Positions 1-7,274 of a stretch of DNA of 21,332 bases are shown piece by piece. Source of the DNA: CALKKN01 sp050118555 (GTDB taxonomy: Bacteria; Pseudomonadota; Gammaproteobacteria; Xanthomonadales; SZUA-36); NCBI GenBank assembly GCA_050118555.1, contig JASFKQ010000042.1:1-21332 (forward strand), written 5' to 3'. Within the stretch, counting starts at the first letter, position 1, and the number at the start of each line of letters is the position of its first letter. The notes under the pieces were generated by a model. The model ran no database searches and was not told the DNA's origin. It was given only the letters and a program-made list of their open reading frames with translations. The translations under genes were made by a program, and so were the position numbers.

Positions 1-894
1 GTGGCGGCGCGGATCCAGGAATCCGATGAAAGCCGTGATAAAGCGATCATCCGGCAGGTCTTCTTCCAGTTGGTTATTGACGTGGCAATATGCTTCGTCC
101 AGATCCGCCCCACAACGGAATGCTACTCTGAGCATTGCCTGCATCTGCGTGGCCGACAGCGCCGGACCGAATCCGTGACCGGTGGCGTCGCCCACGAGGA
201 TGAAAAGCGCCCCATCCAGCATGACGAGGTCGAAGAGGTCACCCCCCGCTCGCCCGGCGGGCAGGAATTCGCCGTGCACGTCGTAGCCAGCGGGCCGGGG
301 CATTTCGGTGGGGAGCGTGCTCATCTGGATTTCCCTGGCCAGGGACACCTCTTCGTCCAACCGCTCGTTCAGCAACAGGGCATCCGTCAGCTGCGCGCGC
401 TGCACAGCTACCGCGCACTGGGCCGCCAGGGTCCAGGCTACCCGTCCGTCATTGGTATTGAAGGCGCCGGTAGACTTGTTCAGCAGCTGCAGGACACCCA
501 CGGGTTGCTTCTCCCAGCCCAGCAACGGGACACAGAGCACTGACTCCGTCTTGTAGCCGGTAAAGCGATCGATCACCCCTCTGAAGCGCGGATCGCGGTA
601 AGCATCCGCCACGTTGATCATTTCGCGCGTCGCCAGGCATTCGCCCACCAGACCTTCGCCCGGAGCGACATGTGGGGCCGGCTTCAGCTCCGGCACCCGC
701 ATGACCAGGTCGTCCCGGCCGGAGTCGTAGAGCCAAAGGGCGGCCTTGTCGGCTGCCAGCACCGATTTTCCGGCCTCGACGACCTCGCCGAGCATGTGCA
801 GCAGGTCCAGGGGCTGAGCCAGCTTCTGCGTGACGTCGAGAATCCGAGCCATGGACTCCTGGCTCAGGCGCGGCGGTTTGTTCGCCCTTGTCAT
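1..894 (-). CDS. GAF-domain SpoIIE/PP2C-type serine phosphatase (C-terminus cut by window)
   Basis: The minus-strand frame is open from an ATG at 894 through the window edge (298 codons, no stop), so the protein is C-terminally incomplete here. Residues about 25-165 form a GAF domain, with GLVGECLATR and NVADAYRDPRF, a typical GAF core. A helical linker (about 168-195, LAREIQMSTLP) leads into an RsbU/SpoIIE-type PPM phosphatase. The metal-binding motifs are visible as AGGDLFD (216-222) and GDATGHG (235-241). Family members dephosphorylate anti-sigma-factor antagonists or similar serine-phosphorylated partners in response to a GAF-sensed signal; the partner is not visible here. The start is supported by AGGGGG 11 nt upstream of the ATG and an in-frame stop at 928-930. 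It is divergent from the peroxiredoxin gene. Confidence in the family is high; substrate and signal are unknown. Confidence 0.93.
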   Translation of the reverse strand, partial: MTRANKPPRLSQESMARILDVTQKLAQPLDLLHMLGEVVEAGKSVLAADKAALWLYDSGRDDLVMRVPELKPAPHVAPGEGLVGECLATREMINVADAYRDPRFRGVIDRFTGYKTESVLCVPLLGWEKQPVGVLQLLNKSTGAFNTNDGRVAWTLAAQCAVAVQRAQLTDALLLNERLDEEVSLAREIQMSTLPTEMPRPAGYDVHGEFLPAGRAGGDLFDLVMLDGALFILVGDATGHGFGPALSATQMQAMLRVAFRCGADLDEAYCHVNNQLEEDLPDDRFITAFIGFLDPRRH

Positions 895-963
895 GGCTGC
901 GGTCGCCCCCTGTGTACTTCTGCGCCGCTAATGTAACAGAGAACCGCACCGAGCAGTTTTAAG

Positions 964-1000
964 ATAGCTTATATCTATCGTAAGCATAAAATCTATCGAT
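964..1000 (+). promoter_or_regulatory. Candidate OxyR-binding site
   Basis: Four tetrads, ATAG (964-967), CTAT (975-978), ATAA (986-989) and CGAT (997-1000), are each separated by exactly 7 nt. This reproduces the OxyR tetrad consensus ATAG-N7-CTAT-N7-ATAG-N7-CTAT with 14 of 16 tetrad bases matching. Within the first half the internal T and A of the extended consensus also match. The site ends one base before a plausible -35 box and lies upstream of a peroxiredoxin gene, which is the arrangement expected for OxyR activation. That OxyR binds here is inferred from sequence. Confidence 0.75.
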
Positions 1001-1029
1001 TTCACTAATCTTTCTCCAACCCCTATCCT
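1001..1029 (+). promoter_or_regulatory. Candidate sigma70 promoter of the peroxiredoxin gene
   Basis: TTCACT (1001-1006) and TATCCT (1024-1029) are separated by 17 nt. Each matches the sigma70 consensus only partly (TTGACA, TATAAT), as expected for an activator-dependent promoter. The -35 directly abuts the OxyR-like tetrad. It would give a leader of about 55-60 nt before the ATG at 1094. Confidence 0.55.
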
Positions 1030-1093
1030 TGACCCGAAATGAAATTGCGGCGTCCGCGCCGCTGGCTCAACAACCCTGAAGAGGTGAACTGAA

Positions 1094-1636
1094 ATGCAAA
1101 ATCCGGAAATGTCTGTTGTTCCTTCTGTCGTCTTCAAGACCCGCGTGCGGGATGAAAGCGTCGAGGGCCCCAACCCCTATCGCTGGCAAGACGTGAGCAG
1201 TGACGATCTCTTCGCCGGCAGGAGAGTGGTGGTAATCGCCCTGCCGGGGGCGTTCACGCCTACCTGTTCGAGCACGCACCTGCCCGGCTTCGAGGAGAAG
1301 TATGAAGAATTCAAGGCCCTCGGCGTAGACGAGATCTACTGCCTCAGCGTCAACGATGCCTTCACCATGTTCCAGTGGGGCCGTCACCTGGGTGTCCAGA
1401 ACGTGAAAATGCTGCCGGACGGCAGCGCCGAATTCACACGTCTGATGGGCATGCTGGTTCGCAAGGACAACCTGGGCTTCGGCGAGCGCTCCTGGCGCTA
1501 CTCGATGCTCGTGGAAGACGGCAGGATCACGGCCATGTTCTCCGAGCCCGGGCGCAGCGATAACTGCCCCACCGACCCGTTCGAGGTCAGTGATGCGGAC
1601 ACAATGCTGAACTTCCTGAAGAACCGAGCGAACTAA
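1094..1636 (+). CDS. Peroxiredoxin, Prx5-type (glutathione/thiol-dependent peroxidase)
   Basis: This 180-residue protein has the peroxiredoxin active-site motif PGAFTPTC at 51-58, the PxxxTxxC pattern with Cys58 as peroxidatic cysteine. The block YCLSVNDAF (82-90) and the conserved arginine region ERSWRYSM (131-138) are typical of the Prx5 subgroup. Family members reduce hydrogen peroxide and organic hydroperoxides in the cytoplasm, commonly using glutathione/glutaredoxin or thioredoxin. Other cysteines are at 83 and 157; no clear resolving cysteine can be assigned. The length is normal for the stand-alone form, and there is no fused glutaredoxin domain. GAAGAGGTGA precedes the ATG as ribosome binding site. 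The OxyR-like operator upstream suggests peroxide induction. The DUF3313-like gene follows after 57 nt and may be co-transcribed. Confidence 0.96.
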   Translation: MQNPEMSVVPSVVFKTRVRDESVEGPNPYRWQDVSSDDLFAGRRVVVIALPGAFTPTCSSTHLPGFEEKYEEFKALGVDEIYCLSVNDAFTMFQWGRHLGVQNVKMLPDGSAEFTRLMGMLVRKDNLGFGERSWRYSMLVEDGRITAMFSEPGRSDNCPTDPFEVSDADTMLNFLKNRAN

Positions 1637-1693
1637 ACCCCGGAGCTGGTATCATAATCTCAAGAGATGTCATCACCGACTCAAGGAGCGATT

Positions 1694-2377
1694 ATGAATA
1701 ACGCAATGGGACTCGCTCTCACCCTGGCGACCCTGGCGGCGATCCCGTACGCGGCCCTGGCCGATAACGATTCGACGCAGATGTCGCCGGACGGCCTGCA
1801 ACTGGTTGAGAAGGACCGGCGTGGTGAGATCTATGCCGATCCGAATGTCGACTGGTCCGTTTACGACAGGATCAAGCTCGACAAGGCGACAGTCGCATTC
1901 CGCAAGAACTGGCAGCGCGATCAGAACCGGAGCTACCCGTTCAAGATCCAGACCCAGGACATGGAGCGGATCAAATCCGAACTCTCCGAGCTGTTTGGCG
2001 AAGTCTTCAGCAAGGAACTGTCCGAGAACGGCGATTACAAGATCACGGATGAAACCGGTGACGACGTGCTTCGTATAACCCCGCATATCGTCGACCTGGA
2101 CGTTTATGCGCCGGACGCGCGCTCCAGCCCGGTTCGCACCATGTCATACACCGAGACCGCGGGCCGCATGACACTGCAGCTGGAACTCTACGACTCGGTC
2201 ACCGGCGACCTGCTCGCCAGGGCCAGTGACCGCAAGGAAGCCCCACGCCGCGGGTACCTGCAATGGACCAATTCGGTCACCAACCGGATGGAGGCCCGCC
2301 ATATGCTCGAAGCCTGGGCCAAGGAACTGAAAACTCGCCTGGACGAGGCCAGCAAGAAACAACCAGCCGTCAAATAG
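1694..2377 (+). CDS. Secreted DUF3313-like protein of unknown function
   Basis: The predicted product is 227 residues with a signal peptide (about 1-23, hydrophobic core LALTLATLAAIPYAALA, then DNDST), so it should be exported. The mature part contains PNVDWSVYDRIKLDKATVAF (50-69), which resembles DUF3313, a family of envelope proteins of unknown function. Beta-rich stretches follow (DVLRITPHIVDLDVY, RMTLQLELYDSVTGDLLA), then a charged helical tail ending in basic residues. There is no lipobox cysteine at the expected place, unlike some DUF3313 lipoproteins. The ATG at 1694 is chosen over an in-frame ATG at 1667 because AAGGAGCG lies just upstream and the signal peptide then starts cleanly. 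A strong terminator follows. The DUF3313 assignment is from recalled pattern and is moderately sure; no function is proposed. Confidence 0.82.
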   Translation: MNNAMGLALTLATLAAIPYAALADNDSTQMSPDGLQLVEKDRRGEIYADPNVDWSVYDRIKLDKATVAFRKNWQRDQNRSYPFKIQTQDMERIKSELSELFGEVFSKELSENGDYKITDETGDDVLRITPHIVDLDVYAPDARSSPVRTMSYTETAGRMTLQLELYDSVTGDLLARASDRKEAPRRGYLQWTNSVTNRMEARHMLEAWAKELKTRLDEASKKQPAVK

Positions 2378-2398
2378 GCGGCAGTTTGGCCCGACCTG

Positions 2399-2428
2399 AA
2401 AGCACCCCGCTTTGCGGGGTGCTTTTTT
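2399..2428 (+). terminator. Rho-independent terminator (bidirectional stem)
   Basis: A perfect 12-bp stem (2399-2410 with 2414-2425) has a 3-nt TTT loop, and the T run extends to 2428. It lies 21 nt after the DUF3313-like stop codon and ends 12 nt before the convergent BNR gene's stop. The T tract is better on the plus strand; on the minus strand only TTTC follows the stem, so termination of the BNR transcript would be weaker. Confidence 0.93.
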
Positions 2429-2440
2429 ATGGCCGGCTGA

Positions 2441-5400
2441 TCAACGGTCCTGGGGCCATTGAGGTATGCGAGACGGTGTCCAGGGCGCGCCTTCGGCCTG
2501 CAGTTCCGATTCCAGCCTTGACAGGTCGGAGGCAATACCCCGGAGCCCGTCCAGGATCGGCGGCAACTGCGCGGACGCAACGGCCAGGGAATCCCGGAAG
2601 TTGCCCGTGGGAGCGGACTGGCTCGCCCAACTGCCACCGGCGATGGTGGCCACCCTCGTGGCCAGTGACATTGGCGCGGGCTCCGAACGTCCGCTCCGGG
2701 TGCGATCTCCGTCGAGTACGATGCGCAGGTCCTGCAGCCGGGTCTTCAGCGCACGCACTGCGGTCGCCTGCCGCTCATCCGCGTCCGGCGTTGCCGTAAT
2801 CGCAGCCATTACGTGATCTATGCGTTCCTCGATCTCGTCCGCGGCACGGTCGGCGCCGAGGACGGCGCGATAGAGATCCGCCGTCTGCTGCTGAAAATCC
2901 AGCAGCGCCTGCCGGTCATCGGTGACCAGGCCGCCCGTGAACAGCGGCTTGAGCGCGAACGGCTGCGCCTCGCCAAGCGGTTCCGATTGGCCCTCGACCC
3001 GCTTGGAAAGGGAAACGCTGTATTGACCCGGCACGACTGTAGGCCCGCGAGGCGGCTCTTCCCACGGAGCAGACTCGGTTTCGGTCTTCAGTTCAATCGG
3101 GTCCGGCGCCGGGTAGCGCATGTCCCAGGCCACTCGATGAAAGCCCTTGCCGGCAGGGGCGTCGATACGGCGCACGATCTGTCCGGAGGCGTCACGGACG
3201 GTCAGCGTGACCGACGGGGCCTCTTCCCGATCTTCCCGCCGCAATTGGTCCCAGCTCGGGTACGGATTGTCGCGGCCCTCTTTTTCCCGCTCTTTTTCTT
3301 TTTCCCGGCGCTGGTCCTCCAGGCTTTGCAGATCCTCGGGCAGGTAATAGGCGAACACCGCACCATAGGGTGGATTGTCCGCCGTGTAACGACCCGTTCC
3401 CCAGTCGCCCTTTTCGCCCCAGCCCCGTCGGCTGTCCGGGTTGAATATCCAGGCGTCGCGGGGTTTGAACAGGGTCGGCGACTTTTCGAGCTGTGAGGCG
3501 GGTGTTCGAAGGGGAGAATAGTCGTCGAGAATATAGATTCCACGACCGAACGTGGCGACCACGAGGTCGTCTTCGCGACGCTGGATTTCGAGATCTCTCA
3601 CGGCGATCGTTGGCAAGTCCGTCAGTTCCTGCCAGTCCTCGCCGCCATTGGTCGTAAAGTACAGGCCGAACTCGGTTCCGAGGAACAAAAGGTCGGGATC
3701 GGCCTCATCCTGAGCCAGGGTGTGGGCCGTCCCTCGCTCTGGCAAGCCACCGACCATCATCTTCCAGGTCTTGCCGCGGTCGTCAGTCTTCAGGACGTAG
3801 GGACGGAAGTCGCCCCGCTTGTGGTTGTCGAACACGGCCCAGGCGACGTCGGGGTCGTGGCGCGAAGCGATGATGTCCTCCACCAGCGACATATCCGGCA
3901 CTCCACGAAAAGACTCCACTCGGCGCCAGTGCTGGCCACCGTCCTCGGTTACCTGGATCAGACCATCGTCGGTGCCGGCGTAGATCAGTCCTTCCACGAG
4001 CGGGCTTTCCGCGATCGCGATCAGACTGCCGTACATCGAGGTCGACGCGTTCTTTGCAATGGCGTCCACGCTCCAGACGCGACCCATGATTTCCAGGGCG
4101 TTGCGATCGAGTTGGCGGCTGAGGTCGCCACTGACCACGGTCCAGCTTTCACCGCGATCATCAGAGCGGAACAACCGCTCGGCCCCGAAGTAGAGACGCT
4201 TGTGGTCGTGCGGGGAGATAATCAGGGGCGCGTTCCAATTCCACTTGTAGTCGTTCTCGTCCGGCCCGGGTTGCGGCGTTATATACAGGCGTTCGCCTGT
4301 GGTCCGGTCGAAGCGGGACAACGACCCGTATTGCGCCTGCGCATACACGACGTTGGCGTCCGAAGGGTCGATCTGCGCCTTGAAGCCGTCGCCGAATTGC
4401 GCGATCCACCAGTCGGTGTTCGTTATGCCATCGCTGAAAAGCGTTCGGCTCGGACCGCACAGGGTCTGGTTGTCCTGGGTGCCGGCGCAAATGTTGTAGA
4501 AAGGAGAGTCGTTATCCGGTGTGGCGCGGTAGAACTGGGTGGCGGGAAGATTGCTGTCGTGCCTCCAGGTTTTTCCCTGATCCCAACTTTCGTAGACACC
4601 GCCGTCTCCGCCAATGTACAGGTGCCCCGAATCGTCGGGATCGACCCAGAGAGCGTGGTCGTCGACGTGACGACTGTCGAATGGTACCCGGGACCAGGTT
4701 TTCCCGCCATCATCGGAGCGTTGCGTGAAGGTATCCACCGAATACAGCACGTCCGCATCATGGGGATCCACGTACAATTCATTGTAGTACTGCGGGCTGG
4801 TGGTCATGTGGTCGGACCGCTTTTCCCAGCTTTCACCGAAGTCCGTACTCCGATAGACGCCCTGGTCTTCCTCCGCCTCGATGATCGCGTACAGCACATT
4901 GGGACTCGACGGGGCCATGGCGAGACCGATCCGGCCAAGGTCACCCTCCGGCACACCCTTGGTGATTTTGCGCCAGGTTTTGCCGCCGTCTGTGGTCTTG
5001 TGGATCCCGCCCCCCGGGCCACCGTCGATCAGCGTCCATACGTGCCGGCGCCGCTGGTAGCTCGAAGCGACCATGGTGTCGGTGTCCGCCGGATTGATGA
5101 CAAATTCATTGATTCCGGTATCGGGATCGACGTCCAGGATTTTCGTCCACGTCTGGCCGCCATTGGTGGTCTTGTACAGTCCGCGGTCGCCCCCGGAGTT
5201 CCACAGCGGACCCTGTGCCGCGACCCAGACGACCTCACTGTCCTCCGGGTCGATCCGGATCATCGATATGTGCCCCGAGTCCTTGAGCCCCATGTTGCTC
5301 CAGGTCTTTCCGCCGTCCATCGATTTGTAGACTCCGTCACCATAACCGACGCTTCGCTGGCTGTTGTTTTCGCCGCTGCCAACCCACACGATGGCGGGAT

Positions 5401-5707
5401 TGGACGGGTCGATCTCGACCACGCCCAGCGCGAAGGAACCCTCGTTTTCCATTAAGGGCTGCCAGGTGTTGCCGTTGTTTTCGGTCTTCCACAGATGACC
5501 GCTGGCCATTGCCACGTAGTGCACCTGCCACTGGCCGGGCAGAAAAGCAAAATCGGCAACGCGCCCGGACGTCAGGGCGGGACCGACGGATCGCAGCGGC
5601 ATGCCCGCCAGGGGGTGTGAGGACGGCTTGTCTTCTGAAGCCGCCATCGCGGGCAGGGTCAGGGCGACCGACAGGCCGGCGGCAAGCAGAAATCTGTATC
5701 GCAACAT
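2441..5707 (-). CDS. Secreted BNR/Asp-box (VPS10/sortilin-like) beta-propeller protein, copy A
   Basis: This 1,088-residue protein has a signal peptide (about 1-22, ending LPAMA). A long beta-propeller region (about 40-750) carries eleven Asp-box motifs of the S/T-x-D/N-x-G-x-x-W type, for example SMDGGKTW (129-136), TTNGGQTW (180-187), STDFGESW and SDDGGKTW. A highly charged linker rich in E, K and R follows, then an Ig/FlgD-like beta segment (VTLTVRDASGQIVRRI...), then a helical tail of about 170 residues. Asp-box repeats shape propeller blades; they do not prove enzymatic activity, and I see no complete sialidase catalytic set. Automated labels such as glycosyl hydrolase for this architecture are not supported by visible residues. 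AAGGA lies 6 nt upstream of the ATG. It is the last gene of a likely operon after the epoxide-hydrolase-like gene (50-nt gap). It is a diverged paralogue of the gene at 7275. Confidence 0.92.
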   Translation of the reverse strand: MLRYRFLLAAGLSVALTLPAMAASEDKPSSHPLAGMPLRSVGPALTSGRVADFAFLPGQWQVHYVAMASGHLWKTENNGNTWQPLMENEGSFALGVVEIDPSNPAIVWVGSGENNSQRSVGYGDGVYKSMDGGKTWSNMGLKDSGHISMIRIDPEDSEVVWVAAQGPLWNSGGDRGLYKTTNGGQTWTKILDVDPDTGINEFVINPADTDTMVASSYQRRRHVWTLIDGGPGGGIHKTTDGGKTWRKITKGVPEGDLGRIGLAMAPSSPNVLYAIIEAEEDQGVYRSTDFGESWEKRSDHMTTSPQYYNELYVDPHDADVLYSVDTFTQRSDDGGKTWSRVPFDSRHVDDHALWVDPDDSGHLYIGGDGGVYESWDQGKTWRHDSNLPATQFYRATPDNDSPFYNICAGTQDNQTLCGPSRTLFSDGITNTDWWIAQFGDGFKAQIDPSDANVVYAQAQYGSLSRFDRTTGERLYITPQPGPDENDYKWNWNAPLIISPHDHKRLYFGAERLFRSDDRGESWTVVSGDLSRQLDRNALEIMGRVWSVDAIAKNASTSMYGSLIAIAESPLVEGLIYAGTDDGLIQVTEDGGQHWRRVESFRGVPDMSLVEDIIASRHDPDVAWAVFDNHKRGDFRPYVLKTDDRGKTWKMMVGGLPERGTAHTLAQDEADPDLLFLGTEFGLYFTTNGGEDWQELTDLPTIAVRDLEIQRREDDLVVATFGRGIYILDDYSPLRTPASQLEKSPTLFKPRDAWIFNPDSRRGWGEKGDWGTGRYTADNPPYGAVFAYYLPEDLQSLEDQRREKEKEREKEGRDNPYPSWDQLRREDREEAPSVTLTVRDASGQIVRRIDAPAGKGFHRVAWDMRYPAPDPIELKTETESAPWEEPPRGPTVVPGQYSVSLSKRVEGQSEPLGEAQPFALKPLFTGGLVTDDRQALLDFQQQTADLYRAVLGADRAADEIEERIDHVMAAITATPDADERQATAVRALKTRLQDLRIVLDGDRTRSGRSEPAPMSLATRVATIAGGSWASQSAPTGNFRDSLAVASAQLPPILDGLRGIASDLSRLESELQAEGAPWTPSRIPQWPQDR

Positions 5708-5757
5708 GGCTGTTCCTTGTTCTGGATAGATGGCTTGTTTTGGGAGAACCGGTCAGT

Positions 5758-6759
5758 CTAGGGGATACCCTGCGCACCCGCATCCGGGGATGTCCCTAGC
5801 CCGCCGAGGAATTCGATCAACGCGCGGTTGCATTCGTCCGGCCGCTCCTGCTGGATCCAGTGCCCGGCGTCGTCGATCCATACGAATTGCTCGAGTCGGG
5901 GCACCAGGGAGCGCAAGCGACGTTCGACCTCGTCCGCCCCCAGGTGCGCAACCACGAGGTCCCTGCCGCCGGCGATAAAAAGCGCGGGCACTCCGACGAT
6001 CTCTTCGCGGCCTTCCATCAACGTCCAGTTGCGGTCGAAGTTCCGGTAGTAGTTGAGGCCGCCGCGGAAGCCCGAGTGACGGAATTCTCCGACGTAAAAC
6101 GCGAAGTCCTCCTCGGTCAGCCAGGCAGGCAACTCCAGCGGCCGGCCCCAGCGGCCGATGAATCCGCCGGCGCCACGCGCCGGATCCGTAATTGTGGGCG
6201 GCGCACGTGGTGCGTCGGGGGACGCATAGAGCATGCGGAGCAGACCTTCGGGGTCGGCTTCGTATTCGCGCTCCGCCACTCCGGGTTCCTGGTGGTAGAG
6301 AATGTAGAAAAATTCGTCACCGTACCGGCGACGCCAGATAACAGTCGGCGGCGCCGGTGGCCGGCCCAGATGTGGAACGCTCAAGGCCGCGACGGCGTGA
6401 AACACTTCGGGTCGAAGCAAGGCCGCATGCCAGGCGACAACCGCTCCCCAATCATGGCCAACGATCGCCGCACGCTCTCGCCCGCAAGCCGCCACCAGCC
6501 CGGCCATGTCTTCCACCAGATGCAGAATGTCGTAGGCGTCGACATCCTGCGGCACCTCGGTGCCGCCATAGCCCCGCATGTCAGGCGCGACGACGTGGTA
6601 GCCGGCCCGCGCCAACGCAGGAATCTGATGGCGCCACGAGTACCAGGATTCAGGCCAGCCGTGCGCCAGTATGACGAGCGGAGCGCCGGCATCGCCGGCT
6701 TCGGCGATCCGCATCCGGAGACCCGGGATACGGACCGTTCTGTGCGTAATGCGCTGCAA
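5758..6759 (-). CDS. Alpha/beta-fold hydrolase, epoxide hydrolase-like
   Basis: The 333-residue product has the oxyanion motif HGWP (33-36), the characteristic ESWYSWRHQIPALARAGY block and the nucleophile elbow GHDWG with Asp103. The acid is probably Asp267 (AGGRD) and the catalytic base His300 (DDAGHW). Tyrosines in the lid (around 152-155 and 237-238) could supply the epoxide-protonating pair. Epoxide hydrolases open epoxides to vicinal diols in the cytoplasm through an aspartyl ester. An Asp nucleophile followed by Trp is also found in dehalogenases, but the overall sequence and lid fit epoxide hydrolases better. The start is a TTG; N-terminal MQRITHRTV is typical of the family, and the next in-frame ATG (6711) would remove the first strand. 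No clear ribosome binding site is visible. It lies 21 nt after the small secreted protein gene. Confidence 0.9.
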   Translation of the reverse strand: MQRITHRTVRIPGLRMRIAEAGDAGAPLVILAHGWPESWYSWRHQIPALARAGYHVVAPDMRGYGGTEVPQDVDAYDILHLVEDMAGLVAACGRERAAIVGHDWGAVVAWHAALLRPEVFHAVAALSVPHLGRPPAPPTVIWRRRYGDEFFYILYHQEPGVAEREYEADPEGLLRMLYASPDAPRAPPTITDPARGAGGFIGRWGRPLELPAWLTEEDFAFYVGEFRHSGFRGGLNYYRNFDRNWTLMEGREEIVGVPALFIAGGRDLVVAHLGADEVERRLRSLVPRLEQFVWIDDAGHWIQQERPDECNRALIEFLGGLGTSPDAGAQGIP

Positions 6760-6780
6760 TAAGATCGGGCGCTAAGGGGC

Positions 6781-7161
6781 TCAGCCCCCGGCCGCCTTGC
6801 GTTCCTTGTAGGCGTGCACGGCCTCGTTGAAACGGTTGGCGACGCGCTCTTCCATTTCCACGGAATAGTTGTAGGAAGCCGTAATCGCCGCCAGGTTGCC
6901 GGGCGTGTTGTCCTCGTTTGCCTGGGCCTTGTCAAGGCAGTCCCGGAACTCGGCGATCTTTGCCTGGAATTCGCCGACCTGGGCTTTCGCGGCCTTCAAC
7001 TGGTCGTAGCTGGCTTCTTCGGGAATGGCGTCGGGGGACGCGGGAAGCACGCATTTCTGGGCATCGGGAGGCAGAACGACCTCCATGTCGGCATCGGATT
7101 CCTGGGCCTGCGCGGAAGTGAACATCAGGCCTGCGGCAAGAAGAACAAAAACTCGTTTCAC
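6781..7161 (-). CDS. Small secreted coiled-coil protein, function unknown
   Basis: The 126-residue product has a signal peptide (MKRVFVLLAAGLMFTSAQA, about 1-19). The mature part is mostly helical and charged, with two cysteines (37 and 75) that could form a disulfide in the periplasm. The start is GTG, preceded by AAGGAG at a 7-nt spacing, which is a strong ribosome binding site. I do not recognise a named family. It is the first gene of the likely operon running into the epoxide-hydrolase-like gene and propeller A, and is divergent from propeller B. Confidence 0.88.
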   Translation of the reverse strand: MKRVFVLLAAGLMFTSAQAQESDADMEVVLPPDAQKCVLPASPDAIPEEASYDQLKAAKAQVGEFQAKIAEFRDCLDKAQANEDNTPGNLAAITASYNYSVEMEERVANRFNEAVHAYKERKAAGG

Positions 7162-7189
7162 AATGAAGCTCCTTGTTGGTCGAACGGCG

Positions 7190-7195
7190 ATTATA
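7190..7195 (-). promoter_or_regulatory. Candidate -10 element for the leftward operon
   Basis: The minus strand reads a perfect TATAAT, 28 nt upstream of the GTG start at 7161. The -35 at the right spacing (around 7213-7218, GTCAAC) is poor, so the promoter may need an activator. Confidence 0.5.
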
Positions 7196-7223
7196 CAATG
7201 TCATGTGCGGCTGTTGACATTGT
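7195..7223. promoter_or_regulatory. Perfect 9-bp inverted repeat in divergent promoter region
   Basis: ACAATGTCA (7195-7203) and TGACATTGT (7215-7223) are exact reverse complements separated by 11 nt, with centres 20 bp apart or about two helical turns. The left arm abuts the leftward TATAAT, and the right arm contains a rightward TTGACA (7214-7219). This is what a dimeric repressor or activator controlling both directions would need. No specific regulator is identified. Confidence 0.5.
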
Positions 7224-7274
7224 CGGTGCAACCTCCGAACCTAACGGGTCAGGCCTTGCTAACTGGAGTTTCAG

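Noticed and set aside
3722..5455. Long plus-strand open frame (577 codons) antisense to propeller A
   Set aside because: It runs opposite a gene with clear Asp-box repeats and a signal peptide. Its translation is low-complexity in V, R and G with no motif, as expected from GC-rich codon bias on the opposite strand.
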